Below, piece by piece: positions 20,452-29,650 of a stretch of 64,000 bases of DNA. Positions within the stretch are counted from its first letter, which is position 1, and the number at the start of each line of letters is the position of its first letter. The DNA comes from an uncultured Clostridia bacterium. Its GTDB lineage: Bacteria; Bacillota; Clostridia; TANB77; CAG-508. The notes under the pieces are model-generated. The model was given only the letters and a program-made list of their open reading frames with translations. It did not search any database and was not told the origin of the DNA. The DNA lies in contig CANQTN010000001.1 of the NCBI GenBank assembly GCA_947626815.1, positions 167,997 through 231,996 on the forward strand, read 5' to 3'. A program made the translations under genes and the position numbers.

Positions 20452-21255
20452 ATGAGATTTAGTATAATCATTCCTACATATAATTCAGAAAAAGAAATAG
20501 ATAGAGCAATCGAAAGTATTAATAACCAGACTTATAAAGACTATGAAATAATTGTAATTGATGATTGCTCAAAAGATAATACATATAATGTACTACAAAA
20601 ATATAATGACATAAAAATTATAAAAAATGAAGAAAATATTAAAGCTGGAGGAAGCAGAAATAAAGGGATTAATTGTGCTAAAGGAGATTATATAATTTTC
20701 TTAGATGCAGATGATTATTTAGCCGAAAGTAATACATTAGAAAGAATAGATAAAGTAATAGGAAAGGAAACTACTGATATTATTTATTTAGGATTTAAAA
20801 TTGTAGGAAAAATTGAAGAAGAATGGATACCAACCCAAGAAAATTCTACTATAAGTAAAAGGGCTAGAGAGTGGAAATATGAAAATGTGTGGGATGTATG
20901 TTGGAACAGGGAATTCTTAAATAAAAATAATATTAGATTTGTTGAAAAAAAATTTTTTGAAGATTTTCCATTTTATTATAAAGGAATCATTAAAGCAAAA
21001 AAATATAAAGTAGCAAGTTTTATTACACATATTTATACAATGTTTAAAGATGATAGTATGACATCTAGTATAAATCCAGAGAAGTTAAAAGATTTGTATT
21101 ACAATGTAAATGAGTTTTTGAACTTATTAAATGATGAAACTATAGATACAGATATAAAACCTGATATAGTTTATGCAATATATCGAGTAGTAGAATATTC
21201 AACTAGATTACTTAAACAATATGAAAAAACAATTAATATAAAAGATGAAGATTAG
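20452..21255 (+). CDS. Family 2 glycosyltransferase
   Basis: A 267-residue protein with a GT-A fold: FSIIIPTYNSEKEIDRAI at the start, [26 protein letters not shown] and the metal-binding DADDY at about residues 84-88. These are hallmarks of GT2 enzymes that add sugars to cell-surface glycans or proteins. The acceptor is unknown. It lies 67 bases after esaB and before a second glycosyltransferase, so it may modify an envelope or secreted product. GAGGAGA precedes the ATG. Confidence 0.85.
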   Translation: MRFSIIIPTYNSEKEIDRAIESINNQTYKDYEIIVIDDCSKDNTYNVLQKYNDIKIIKNEENIKAGGSRNKGINCAKGDYIIFLDADDYLAESNTLERIDKVIGKETTDIIYLGFKIVGKIEEEWIPTQENSTISKRAREWKYENVWDVCWNREFLNKNNIRFVEKKFFEDFPFYYKGIIKAKKYKVASFITHIYTMFKDDSMTSSINPEKLKDLYYNVNEFLNLLNDETIDTDIKPDIVYAIYRVVEYSTRLLKQYEKTINIKDED

Positions 21256-21303
21256 ATTTTTTTCAATTAATTTTATGTAATTTAGAAAGGAATGTAATAA
21301 TAA

Positions 21304-22134
21304 ATGGAAATAAGCAATATATCAAAAAATCATAATGAAATAAAAGACTATTTACAAAAAAAATATGTTGATATTATAAATAAATATAAAGATAAAGAAA
21401 ATATTAAAAGGGAAGACTCAAACAATATTTGGATATGTTGGTGGCAAGGTATGGAAAATGCCCCTGATGTAGTTAAACTATGTTTTGAAAAGGTAAAAAA
21501 ATTTGCTGGTAGTAGAAAAGTAATTTTAATAACTAAGGAAAATTATAAGCAATATGTTGATATTCCTAATTACATTATAGAAAAAGTTAATAAAGGTGTA
21601 ATAACAATTACGCATCTTTCAGATATTTTAAGAATGAATTTATTGAGTGAACATGGAGGTATTTGGCTAGATGCAACATGTTTTTTAACAGATAACATAT
21701 TTAATGATTTAAATTTAGACTTTTATACTATAAAATTACCGCATAATGAAAATGAAATATGTGTTTCAGATGGTAGATGGTGTGGATTTTTTATGAGTGG
21801 AACTAAAAATAATGTTTTATTTGATTTTGCTAAAGAATTTTTTAATGAATATTGGAAAAACGAGAATTCTTTAATAGATTATTTTTTAATAGACTATACA
21901 ATTGCTATTGCATATGACAACATAAAATATGTAAAACAAATGATAGATAAGGTTCCAGAAAATAATATATTAATTCATAAATTAAAAGAAATACTTAATG
22001 AGGAATTTGATGAAAAAAAATATGAGGAATTATTAAAATCCAATAAAATACATAAATTGGCACATGAGAGAAAATATATAACGAATTTACCAAATGGAAA
22101 AAGAACATTTTATGGATATATTAATTTAAATTAA
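21304..22134 (+). CDS. Capsular-polysaccharide/GT32-like glycosyltransferase
   Basis: A 276-residue protein with WICWWQGMENAPDVVKLC, THLSDILRMNLLSEHGGIW and the DXD-like LDATCF. This is the pattern of GT32-type (mannosyl/galactosyltransferase-like) enzymes often annotated as capsular polysaccharide synthesis proteins. GAAAGGAATG precedes the ATG. It pairs with the GT2 gene upstream; their shared substrate is not evident. A terminator follows. Confidence 0.83.
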   Translation: MEISNISKNHNEIKDYLQKKYVDIINKYKDKENIKREDSNNIWICWWQGMENAPDVVKLCFEKVKKFAGSRKVILITKENYKQYVDIPNYIIEKVNKGVITITHLSDILRMNLLSEHGGIWLDATCFLTDNIFNDLNLDFYTIKLPHNENEICVSDGRWCGFFMSGTKNNVLFDFAKEFFNEYWKNENSLIDYFLIDYTIAIAYDNIKYVKQMIDKVPENNILIHKLKEILNEEFDEKKYEELLKSNKIHKLAHERKYITNLPNGKRTFYGYINLN

Positions 22135-22149
22135 ACATAATTTAAAAAT

Positions 22150-22190
22150 AAAAGCCTGTAATGCAGATATATATTGTATTACAGACTTTT
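22150..22190 (+). terminator. Terminator after the glycosyltransferase pair
   Basis: AAAAGCCTGTAAT pairs with ATTACAGACTTTT (one mismatch) across a short loop, followed by T-rich sequence. Confidence 0.65.
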
Positions 22191-22222
22191 GACTTTTTAT
22201 ATTGTTACAATTTTTAGTTATG

Positions 22223-22386
22223 GTGCAAATGGTCAATGATAATATATTATTTATTTGTAACTCCCAGCTACATAACAGCTTGTATACCAAATTTTATAAT
22301 AAATTATAAAATTTGCATTACAATCTGTAATTTGCTGGTCCCCCCGAATTGTTACTGCATAAATAATATATTATCTTTGACCACTT
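22223..22386. repeat. Palindromic element, family A, GGTCAA-arm variant at 22.2 kb
   Basis: GGTCAATGATAATATATTAT at the left is matched by ATAATATATTATCTTTGACC at the right around the common core. It lies between the GT terminator and the WG-repeat gene. Sequence 22390-22500 carries a probable promoter but no gene. Confidence 0.85.
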
Positions 22387-22502
22387 TATATTGTCTAATA
22401 CTTGTCTAATACTTTGAAATTTTATTTTACTAGTATTGAAACAAAATTTAATTTATGATATATTAAGTATATATTTATATCTGAAGAGGAGATGAGGTTA
22501 AA

Positions 22503-24029
22503 ATGAGTAGTACTCGAGGTAGAAGATATGAAGAACCAAAACTAAACTTAAAAAAAGTATTTGCAGTTATAATAGCAGTAATAGTAATAATAATGTCTAT
22601 TTTTGGAATAAAAAAAATATTAACTAAAGATAGTAAACAAGCTAAAATATCTAGTAAAGACTATATAGCAGTATATAAAGACAACAAATGGGGAGTAATA
22701 GATTCAACAAGCGAAATAGTTATAGATCCTTCTTATCAAGAGATGATAATAATTCCAAATAGTAAAAAAGATGTATTTATATGCACATATGATGTAAATT
22801 ATGAAACGGGAGAATATAAAACAAAGGCATTGAACAGTAAAAATGAGGAAATTTTAACTCAATATGATAAAATAGAAGTAATTTCAAACCAAGATGAAAA
22901 TAATAATATATTTTATGAAGATGTAATATTAAGAGTAAAAAAAGGAGAAAAATATGGTTTAATTGATTTAGATGGAAAAGAATTAACATCTTGTGACTAT
23001 GAAGAAATAACAATAATTCCGGGAATTAAAAATATAGTAAAAATAAAAAAAGACGGAAAATATGGAATTATGGACAACCAAGGAAAAGAAATCATAAAAC
23101 CTCAATATGCAGAAATAACAAACTTAGGGAATGACAAAAACGCAGGATTTATAATAACAAATGAATTAGGAAAACAAGGAATAGTAAATTATTTTAATCA
23201 ACCTGTATTAGAGGCAAAATATGATGAAGTTACCAAAATATATGGAAATAACGCATATGTTGTAAAACAAGCAGGGAAGCAAATTGTAGTAGACAAAGAA
23301 GGAAAAGAAATATTAAATACAGGATTTGAAGAGGTAAAACAAATATTAAAAAATACTGAAAATGGTATAATATTTACAAATGGAGGCAAATATGGCGTTA
23401 TGAATTTATTAGGAACAGTAACAATTCCTCCTCAATATGAAGAATTACAAGAAGCAAAAACAGGATTACTAATAGCAAAAAAAGATGGAAAATATGGAGT
23501 AATAGACATACAAATGCAATCAAAAATTGAATTCAATTATATTTCTATAAATTACAATGAAAAAGCAGATATATATATAGCTGAAAAATCTGATTATAGT
23601 AATGATATAATTGATAATATATTTAACATTAGGCAAATAGGAATTTTATTAGAATTAAATGATGAGAAAGGTTATATAGCTTTAAGGCAAGATGATGAAG
23701 ATAAATATTATAATTTAAAATTTGAAGAAAAAAATAAAACAGAAATATACACGAAAAACTCTTTATTTAAGAGTAAAAAAGATGGAAAATATGGCTTTGT
23801 AGATAAAGATGGAAAAGTAATTGTAGATTATGAATATGATGATGCAACAGAACAAAATGAGTATGGATATGCTGGAATAAAAAAGGATGGAAAATGGGGA
23901 GCAATTGATCATAATGGAACAGTAGTACAAGAACCAACATATAATTTAGATGAATATTTAAAAATTGACTTCATAGGCAGATGGCATTTAGGAAAAGATC
24001 TTAATATGAATTATTACAATCAATTATAA
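22503..24029 (+). CDS. Membrane-anchored WG-repeat protein
   Basis: A 508-residue protein with a basic N-terminus, one transmembrane helix (about 18-38) and an extracytoplasmic region built of WG repeats. The motifs KKDGKYGIMDNQGKEII, KKDGKYGVID, KKDGKYGFVDKDGKVIV and KKDGKWGAIDHNGTVV recur about every 45-60 residues. WG repeats form beta-propeller or beta-sheet scaffolds in envelope and secreted proteins of many bacteria. It follows the T7SS/glycosyltransferase block. Function beyond a scaffold or binding role is unknown. Confidence 0.85.
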   Translation: MSSTRGRRYEEPKLNLKKVFAVIIAVIVIIMSIFGIKKILTKDSKQAKISSKDYIAVYKDNKWGVIDSTSEIVIDPSYQEMIIIPNSKKDVFICTYDVNYETGEYKTKALNSKNEEILTQYDKIEVISNQDENNNIFYEDVILRVKKGEKYGLIDLDGKELTSCDYEEITIIPGIKNIVKIKKDGKYGIMDNQGKEIIKPQYAEITNLGNDKNAGFIITNELGKQGIVNYFNQPVLEAKYDEVTKIYGNNAYVVKQAGKQIVVDKEGKEILNTGFEEVKQILKNTENGIIFTNGGKYGVMNLLGTVTIPPQYEELQEAKTGLLIAKKDGKYGVIDIQMQSKIEFNYISINYNEKADIYIAEKSDYSNDIIDNIFNIRQIGILLELNDEKGYIALRQDDEDKYYNLKFEEKNKTEIYTKNSLFKSKKDGKYGFVDKDGKVIVDYEYDDATEQNEYGYAGIKKDGKWGAIDHNGTVVQEPTYNLDEYLKIDFIGRWHLGKDLNMNYYNQL

Positions 24030-24063
24030 TAAAAATCGCAAAAAATATTAAAAGATAGGTGAA

Positions 24064-24187
24064 GTTTGAAAAATAATTACAATTTTGGCGTTGTCAAACA
24101 TCATTTGAAATTTAATCAACGTACAAAAAGTACGTCTCATAAATTTCAAACTCGTTTTCCTAGCCAAAATTTAATTCTTTTCCAAAC
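24064..24187. repeat. Hairpin element family D, copy 1, next to a start codon
   Basis: GTTTGAAAAATAATTAC at the left pairs with TTAATTCTTTTCCAAAC at the right, around AATTTTGGC/GCCAAAATT and a central ACGTAC-AAAAA-GTACGT hairpin. A near-identical copy is at 30448 and a shortened one at 50141. After the element, AGATTTGTGCC and a GAAAGGAAT ribosome binding site lead into the next gene in all three cases. Confidence 0.82.
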
Positions 24188-24220
24188 AGATTTGTGCCTT
24201 AGAAAGGAATAGTAGTAATA

Positions 24221-25450
24221 ATGGAACTAAAGACAAATTATCAATATACATATTTTATACATCCCTTTATAGTGAAGGAAAATAAATATCAAAGATATAT
24301 ATTAAAAATGTTAAAAGATAAGAACAGTACATTAAAAGTATTTAAAAAAGGAAAAGACTTACAGCTATATCAATATTTTTTACCAAAAGCAAGAGAATTT
24401 TTATTTACAACATTTAGATATGGAGACTCAAAAATAAAAAAATTAGAAGAATTACCAATAGAAACAAGAGCTGCAATACTAGCTAAGAATCCATGTACAG
24501 TATTTGAATATAATTTAGAAAAAGATATACAGGGAAAAATTGAACAAGCAAATGGCATATTTTTTAACATTAGAAAAATAGAAATAATATGTTTTTACAC
24601 AGGAATATGTTTTTTAACAATAAAAACAACAGTAGAAGATAATGTAGAATTTAGTAATATATTAAATTTTAATTATAAATTCAAAGACATAAACAATCAA
24701 TTATCAAATTTAGAAAATTATGATAATATAAGAATACAAACAGATAGTTTCAATGATGTAAAAACATTTCAAGAATTTATAAGAGGAATAACTGGTTTAA
24801 ATTCAGAAGCGGCAAAATTGAATATAGATACAGAAAGATTTTTAACATATTCATATGTATGTATAGATCAAGAAGCATGGAATTCTACTAATAATTTTGA
24901 TGATATTAAATATCAATTTATAAAATATGCTAACATATTACCAGCAGATAGTAGTAGAGGTTATGAATATGAAAAAATACAAACATTTTCTAGATGGAAA
25001 TATGCAAAAATAGGACTAAGTAAGCAGGCAATGACATTATTTTCATCAAGTATTGACATAAATAACTATACAATATTACCTGAAGAATATGAAAATCAAT
25101 ATTTTTATACATATATATTTAATCAATACAAAAAAATATACTTAAAAAAAATAGAGCTAGAATTTAAAGACATGTCAAAAATAAAAAAAGCAAGAAAAAA
25201 ATTTGTAGAATTTACAAAAAATTTATGGATACAAGAAATAACATCAGATGAAACTGGAACATTATTAAATGATAAATTACAAGAGACATTGGAGCTAAAC
25301 CAATTATATGCACAGGTAAAAAATAAATATGACATATTATATAAAGAGCAAAATTTTGAAAGAGAAAGAAAAACTACAATATTTATAGCATTATTATTAG
25401 TTATGTCATTAATATTAAATATAATAAATTTTATAGGAATATTTAAGTAA
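24221..25450 (+). CDS. Tail-anchored protein of unknown function
   Basis: A 409-residue protein, mostly soluble, rich in Lys, Tyr and Phe, with one C-terminal transmembrane helix (about 385-407, IFIALLLVMSLILNIINFIG) preceded by a coiled, charged stretch. I do not recognise the soluble domain. It ends near the membrane with the bulk predicted in the cytoplasm. The ribosome binding site GAAAGGAAT comes from hairpin element D immediately upstream. Context between a WG-repeat protein and acpS is not informative. Confidence 0.7.
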   Translation: MELKTNYQYTYFIHPFIVKENKYQRYILKMLKDKNSTLKVFKKGKDLQLYQYFLPKAREFLFTTFRYGDSKIKKLEELPIETRAAILAKNPCTVFEYNLEKDIQGKIEQANGIFFNIRKIEIICFYTGICFLTIKTTVEDNVEFSNILNFNYKFKDINNQLSNLENYDNIRIQTDSFNDVKTFQEFIRGITGLNSEAAKLNIDTERFLTYSYVCIDQEAWNSTNNFDDIKYQFIKYANILPADSSRGYEYEKIQTFSRWKYAKIGLSKQAMTLFSSSIDINNYTILPEEYENQYFYTYIFNQYKKIYLKKIELEFKDMSKIKKARKKFVEFTKNLWIQEITSDETGTLLNDKLQETLELNQLYAQVKNKYDILYKEQNFERERKTTIFIALLLVMSLILNIINFIGIFK

Positions 25451-25514
25451 AATGACCTTGAAAAAGTATTAAAATTATATCAAAAAATAAGTGAAAAAGA
25501 AAAGGTGAAAAATT

Positions 25515-25898
25515 TTGAAAATTACTTGTGGAACTGACATAATAGAAATAGATAGAATAAAAGAAAGTATAGAAGAACAAACAACAGGAGAAGCATTTAA
25601 AAAAAGAGTATATACAGACCAAGAAATCGAATACTGTGAAAGTAAAAAAAATCAAAAATATCAGCATTATGCAGCGAGATTTGCAGCAAAAGAAGCAGTA
25701 TTCAAAGCTATTTCTGAGCAGTTGGAAAACAAATATTCAATTACGTGGAAAAACATAGAAGTAATTAATAATAAGCAAGGAAAACCAACAATAAATATGA
25801 AAGATATTACTAATGAGGAATTAGAAATAAAAAATATAGACATTAGTATATCTCATTGTAAGAATTACGCTGTAGCAAATGCAATTGTTATATTTTAA
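25515..25898 (+). CDS. acpS: Holo-[acyl-carrier-protein] synthase
   Basis: A 127-residue protein starting at TTG 25515 with AAAAGGTG upstream. It has GTDIIEIDRIKES (the metal-binding Asp), the conserved FAAKEAVFKA helix and the SHCKNYAVANAI ending typical of AcpS. It transfers 4'-phosphopantetheine from CoA to acyl carrier protein. Length fits the family. Confidence 0.93.
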   Translation: MKITCGTDIIEIDRIKESIEEQTTGEAFKKRVYTDQEIEYCESKKNQKYQHYAARFAAKEAVFKAISEQLENKYSITWKNIEVINNKQGKPTINMKDITNEELEIKNIDISISHCKNYAVANAIVIF

Positions 25899-25991
25899 GA
25901 AAATTACCATTGGATGTGTTCTTTTTTGACAATTTTTTGTCATTAAAAACGTAATATATTTGGGTAATTTTAAAATGTATAGGAGATTATA

Positions 25992-26771
25992 ATGGAGTTA
26001 TTTGATAGTCATGCACATTTAGATGATGAAAAATTTAATGACGATAGAGAACAAATAATAGAGGAGATTTATCAAGCTGGTATAACAAAATTTATATCAG
26101 CAGGCTATAATGTAGAAAGTTCTGAAATAGCAAAAAAATTATCTGAACAATATGAATTTATATATTCTACAGCTGGAATTTCTCCAAATGATATTCCACA
26201 AACTGAAGAAGAATTGTGGAAAATGCTCAGTAAAATAAAAGAAATAGCTTTGCAAAGTAGAAAAATTGTTGCAATTGGTGAAATTGGATTAGACTATTAT
26301 TGGAATAAAGAAAATAAAGAACTACAAAAATTAGCTTTTATAAAGCAAATAGATATAGCAAATGAGTTAAAATTGCCAATTGTAATACATACAAGAAAGG
26401 CGGCTGAAGATACTATACAAATATTAAAACATCATAAAGTTTTTTCAAAGGGTGTTTTTCATTGTTGTTCTTTAAAAGGAGATTTATTAAGGCAAGCAAT
26501 AGAATTAGGATATTATATTTCGTATGCAGGACCAATAACTTTTAAAAATTCAAAAAATGTTGAAGAAGAAATTAATATGGTTCCTAATGATAAAATATTA
26601 ATTGAAACAGATAGCCCATATCTTTCTCCAGAACCAATGAGAGGAAAAAGAAATGACTCTAGAAATGTAAAACTTGTAGCACAAAAAATAGCAGAAGTAA
26701 AAAAAATCTCTATAGAAGATGTTGCGAAAATTACGTATGAAAATGCAGAAAAACTTTTTGCTATAAAGTAA
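25992..26771 (+). CDS. tatD: TatD family metal-dependent hydrolase/DNase
   Basis: A 259-residue TIM-barrel protein with SHAHLDD (metal-binding His pair), IGEIGLDYYW, LPIVIHTRKA, FHCCSL and IETDSPYLSPEP, all TatD signatures. The family are Mg-dependent 3'-5' exonucleases or deoxyribonucleases involved in DNA quality control. AGGAGA precedes the ATG. The gene ends at a strong hairpin shared with the convergent htpX. Confidence 0.92.
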   Translation: MELFDSHAHLDDEKFNDDREQIIEEIYQAGITKFISAGYNVESSEIAKKLSEQYEFIYSTAGISPNDIPQTEEELWKMLSKIKEIALQSRKIVAIGEIGLDYYWNKENKELQKLAFIKQIDIANELKLPIVIHTRKAAEDTIQILKHHKVFSKGVFHCCSLKGDLLRQAIELGYYISYAGPITFKNSKNVEEEINMVPNDKILIETDSPYLSPEPMRGKRNDSRNVKLVAQKIAEVKKISIEDVAKITYENAEKLFAIK

Positions 26772-26774
26772 AAG

Positions 26775-26819
26775 AAAAGAAGGCGGTTAACAAAAAATAT
26801 TGAAAAACCGTCTTCTTTT
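26775..26819. terminator. Bidirectional terminator between tatD and htpX
   Basis: AAAAGAAGGCGGTT pairs with AACCGTCTTCTTTT around a loop of about 17 bases. Confidence 0.85.
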
Positions 26820-26824
26820 ATAAA

Positions 26825-27733
26825 TTATTGAAGATTTCTTAGGGCTTCGATCCTATCTTCTATACTAGGGTGAGTAGACCATAAGTCAGAAGATTTTTTT
26901 CTACCTTCTTTGGTATTTGATTTAAAAGGATTAACTATATACATATTGGCAGTTGCACTATTTGCACTTGCCAGTTGATTGTCATCTGAATCCAATTTTT
27001 GCAAAGCAGAGATTAAACCTTCAGGATTACGTGTAAATTCAACAGCTGTAGCATCTGCTAAAAATTCTCTTTTTCTAGAAAGAGCAAGTTGCATTAAAGA
27101 ACCAAAAATTGGTGATAATATTAGAAATATTAATCCAATTACCATGAAAATCCCTTTACCTTTATTATCATCATTATCTCTATCATTATCTAGACCTCCC
27201 CAGAATAAAGCTCTAGAGAATATATCAGATATCATTACAACGAAGCCAACCATAACAGAAACTATACAACTAAGTCTAATATCATAATTTTTGATATGAC
27301 TAAGTTCATGAGCAATAACACCTTCCAATTCATAATAATCTAATTTATTTAAAAGACCTGTAGTTACGCATATAACTGCATTTTCTGGATTTCTTCCTGT
27401 AGCGAAAGCATTAGGTTGATCATCATCTACAACATAAAGTCTAGGTTTTGAAGTTAGACCAGAAGTAATCATTAAAGCATCTAAAATATTTACAATTTTT
27501 AAGTCTTCTTGCTTAGTTGCGGGTCTGGCTCTGTTTATAGATAATACGATTTTATCACTGTAATAATAAGAACCCCATGCTGATGTAATAGAAAAAGCAA
27601 AGGCCACTATTATAGATATAGTACCCAATCTTAAGGCGTGACATACATAATAGACAATTAAAGTTACAACAATAACAAAAATAGCTATAATAAATCCAGA
27701 TTCTAATTTGTTTTTCTTTATATTTTTAAACAT
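26825..27733 (-). CDS. htpX: M48 family membrane metallopeptidase HtpX
   Basis: A 302-residue protein with two N-terminal transmembrane helices (about 14-35 and 36-56), the zinc motif HELSH within VIAHELSHIKNYDIRL, two further membrane helices and the third zinc ligand region REFLADATAVEF. HtpX degrades misfolded membrane proteins. Its start codon overlaps the end of lemA by 8 bases, the usual lemA-htpX pairing. Confidence 0.94.
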   Translation of the reverse strand: MFKNIKKNKLESGFIIAIFVIVVTLIVYYVCHALRLGTISIIVAFAFSITSAWGSYYYSDKIVLSINRARPATKQEDLKIVNILDALMITSGLTSKPRLYVVDDDQPNAFATGRNPENAVICVTTGLLNKLDYYELEGVIAHELSHIKNYDIRLSCIVSVMVGFVVMISDIFSRALFWGGLDNDRDNDDNKGKGIFMVIGLIFLILSPIFGSLMQLALSRKREFLADATAVEFTRNPEGLISALQKLDSDDNQLASANSATANMYIVNPFKSNTKEGRKKSSDLWSTHPSIEDRIEALRNLQ

Positions 27734-28298
27734 TTTTAAAATCTACTTTCACATTTTTTCTGACTTCATCGCTTTCTGTTTTAAATAAATCACGTGAAGT
27801 AAAATGAAACATTTTAGCGACCATATTTGATGGGAACATTTGTAATTTTGTATTATAAATTGTTACAGTGTCATTGTAAAACTGTCTTGAAAATGAAATT
27901 TTATTTTCAGTGTTTCGTAATTCTTCAGACAATTCAGAAAAATTTTGATTTGCTTTTAATTCTGGATAACTTTCAGAAACAGCCATAATGGTTTTTAATG
28001 CTGTTGATAGTTCATTATCAAGATTTGCTTTTTCAGAAATGCTTTTAGTATTTGCCCAAGAAGTTCTTAGTGCAGCAATTTTTTCAAAAGTTTCTTTTTC
28101 ATGTGTTACATAACCCTTTACAGTTTCTACGAAGTTTGGTATTAAATCAAATCTTCTTTGTAGCTGTACATCAATTTGACTCCATGCATTATCTACTTTT
28201 ATTTTAGATTGTACTAAATTATTGTAAATTCCAATAAAAGCAATAATAAGCACGAAAAGAATAACTAAAATACTAACTAAAATAATAGTACCTATCAT
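27726..28298 (-). CDS. lemA: LemA family protein
   Basis: A 190-residue protein with one N-terminal transmembrane helix and the LemA signature: NNLVQSKIKVDNAWSQIDVQL, QRRFDLIPNFVETVKGY, and FSRQFYNDTVTIYNTKL, which lie in the helical bundle. LemA proteins are membrane-bound, of uncertain role, and often partner with HtpX. Translation is coupled to htpX by overlap. AAGGAGG is upstream. Confidence 0.93.
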   Translation of the reverse strand: MIGTIILVSILVILFVLIIAFIGIYNNLVQSKIKVDNAWSQIDVQLQRRFDLIPNFVETVKGYVTHEKETFEKIAALRTSWANTKSISEKANLDNELSTALKTIMAVSESYPELKANQNFSELSEELRNTENKISFSRQFYNDTVTIYNTKLQMFPSNMVAKMFHFTSRDLFKTESDEVRKNVKVDFKNV

Positions 28299-28519
28299 AA
28301 AAACCTCCTTATATAATATTATTTACAAGATAATAATAACATATTAAAAAAAAATATACAATATATTTAAAAAATTATAAAAAAATAAAAAAAAATCATA
28401 AACCCTTGAATGTGCACATATAATATAGAAAGACATGTAAAACGAGGACAAATTATCAAAAATAAAAACACATGAAAACCTAGGGAAATAAGGGAAACAT
28501 CGGGATAAGAACAAAAAAT

Positions 28520-28548
28520 TTGACAGTAAAGTAATAAAATGGTATAAT
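28520..28548 (+). promoter_or_regulatory. Sigma-A promoter of the G5/SleB hydrolase gene
   Basis: TTGACA (28520-28525), a 17-base spacer and TATAAT (28543-28548): a consensus-quality promoter. Confidence 0.8.
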
Positions 28549-28578
28549 AAATGTGTTGTCAAAAGGAGGAAAAATTAT

Positions 28579-29565
28579 ATGAAAAAAGAAGAAAGAGCTT
28601 CAATTTCTATAATGAAAATTATCTGTATTAGCATTATTTTACTGCTTATATCAGGAATAGGTGTTATGGCAGTAAATGCAAAATTAAGTGATGTTAAAAT
28701 TGTGCTTCAAAATGGATATGAAATGACAGCATTAACATCAAAAACAAAAGTATCTGAAATATTAGAAGAAAATAATATAATATTAGAAGAAAATCAAAAA
28801 ACAATACCAGATTTAGATAGTGAAATAGTAGCAGGAGAAAGTATAAAAATTACAGACAAAACATATCAAGAAGTAAAAATAGCAAAAATATCAGAACAAG
28901 GAGTAGAAACTTCACTAAATCAATTATTAGAAAACTATGCTCCAATTACAGAAAAAATAGTAGTTGAGCAAGTTGCTATACCATATGAAACAATAACTAA
29001 AGAAACAGGAGTAGCAACAGGAAATAAAACAAATAAGGTATTGCAACAAGGAAAAGAGGGCTTAAAAGAAGTAACCTATAAAATAAAATATCAAAATGAT
29101 GTAGAAATTGAAAAAATAGTAATTTCAGAAGAAATTAAAAAACAACCAGTAAACAAAATAGTACAAATACAAAAGGTAGCAACATCAAGAAGTGCAACAC
29201 CAAGAACAACAACATCTTATACAGGTGGAAAATGGTCATACTCTGCAAGTGATTTTGACTTATTATGTGCAATAACAGCACAAGAATGTAGTTCAAGTTA
29301 TGCAGGCTCACTTGCTGTTATAACGGCAGCATGTAATAGAGCAGATGCAAGAGGAACAGATCCATTAACAGAATATAAAAGAAAAGGTCAATTTTGTTAT
29401 TCAATAGATTCTCATTGGAAGAAAAGATTAAACGGAAATTATGCAAGTTATGTATCACAAGCTGTAACAGATGCATTAAATGGAGCAAGAAATCACAACT
29501 ATCGTTCATTTAGATCAGCAGGAACACATGCAGGTGTAAATATAGGTGGCAATGTATATTTCTAA
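28579..29565 (+). CDS. YabE-type cell-wall hydrolase (DUF348 - G5 - SleB-like domain)
   Basis: A 328-residue protein with a signal/anchor helix (about 10-32), a DUF348 ubiquitin-like region (VKIVLQNGYEMTALTSK), a G5 domain (about 120-200, EKIVVEQVAIPYETI) and a C-terminal SleB-type hydrolase domain (DFDLLCAITAQECSSSYAG) with the catalytic Glu in AQEC. The domain cleaves peptidoglycan; SleB relatives act in spore germination, but this G5 arrangement is also used for growth-phase remodelling. AAGGAGG precedes the ATG. It has its own promoter and terminator. Confidence 0.88.
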   Translation: MKKEERASISIMKIICISIILLLISGIGVMAVNAKLSDVKIVLQNGYEMTALTSKTKVSEILEENNIILEENQKTIPDLDSEIVAGESIKITDKTYQEVKIAKISEQGVETSLNQLLENYAPITEKIVVEQVAIPYETITKETGVATGNKTNKVLQQGKEGLKEVTYKIKYQNDVEIEKIVISEEIKKQPVNKIVQIQKVATSRSATPRTTTSYTGGKWSYSASDFDLLCAITAQECSSSYAGSLAVITAACNRADARGTDPLTEYKRKGQFCYSIDSHWKKRLNGNYASYVSQAVTDALNGARNHNYRSFRSAGTHAGVNIGGNVYF

Positions 29566-29571
29566 AAATAA

Positions 29572-29605
29572 AAAAAGACTATTTATATAAGCAAATAGTC
29601 TTTTT
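29572..29605 (+). terminator. Terminator after the cell-wall hydrolase gene
   Basis: AAAAAGACTATTT pairs perfectly with AAATAGTCTTTTT across an 8-base loop. Confidence 0.88.
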
Positions 29606-29650
29606 CTGTATGAAAAACAGTATAAAAAATAGAAAGGGATGGAATTAGAA

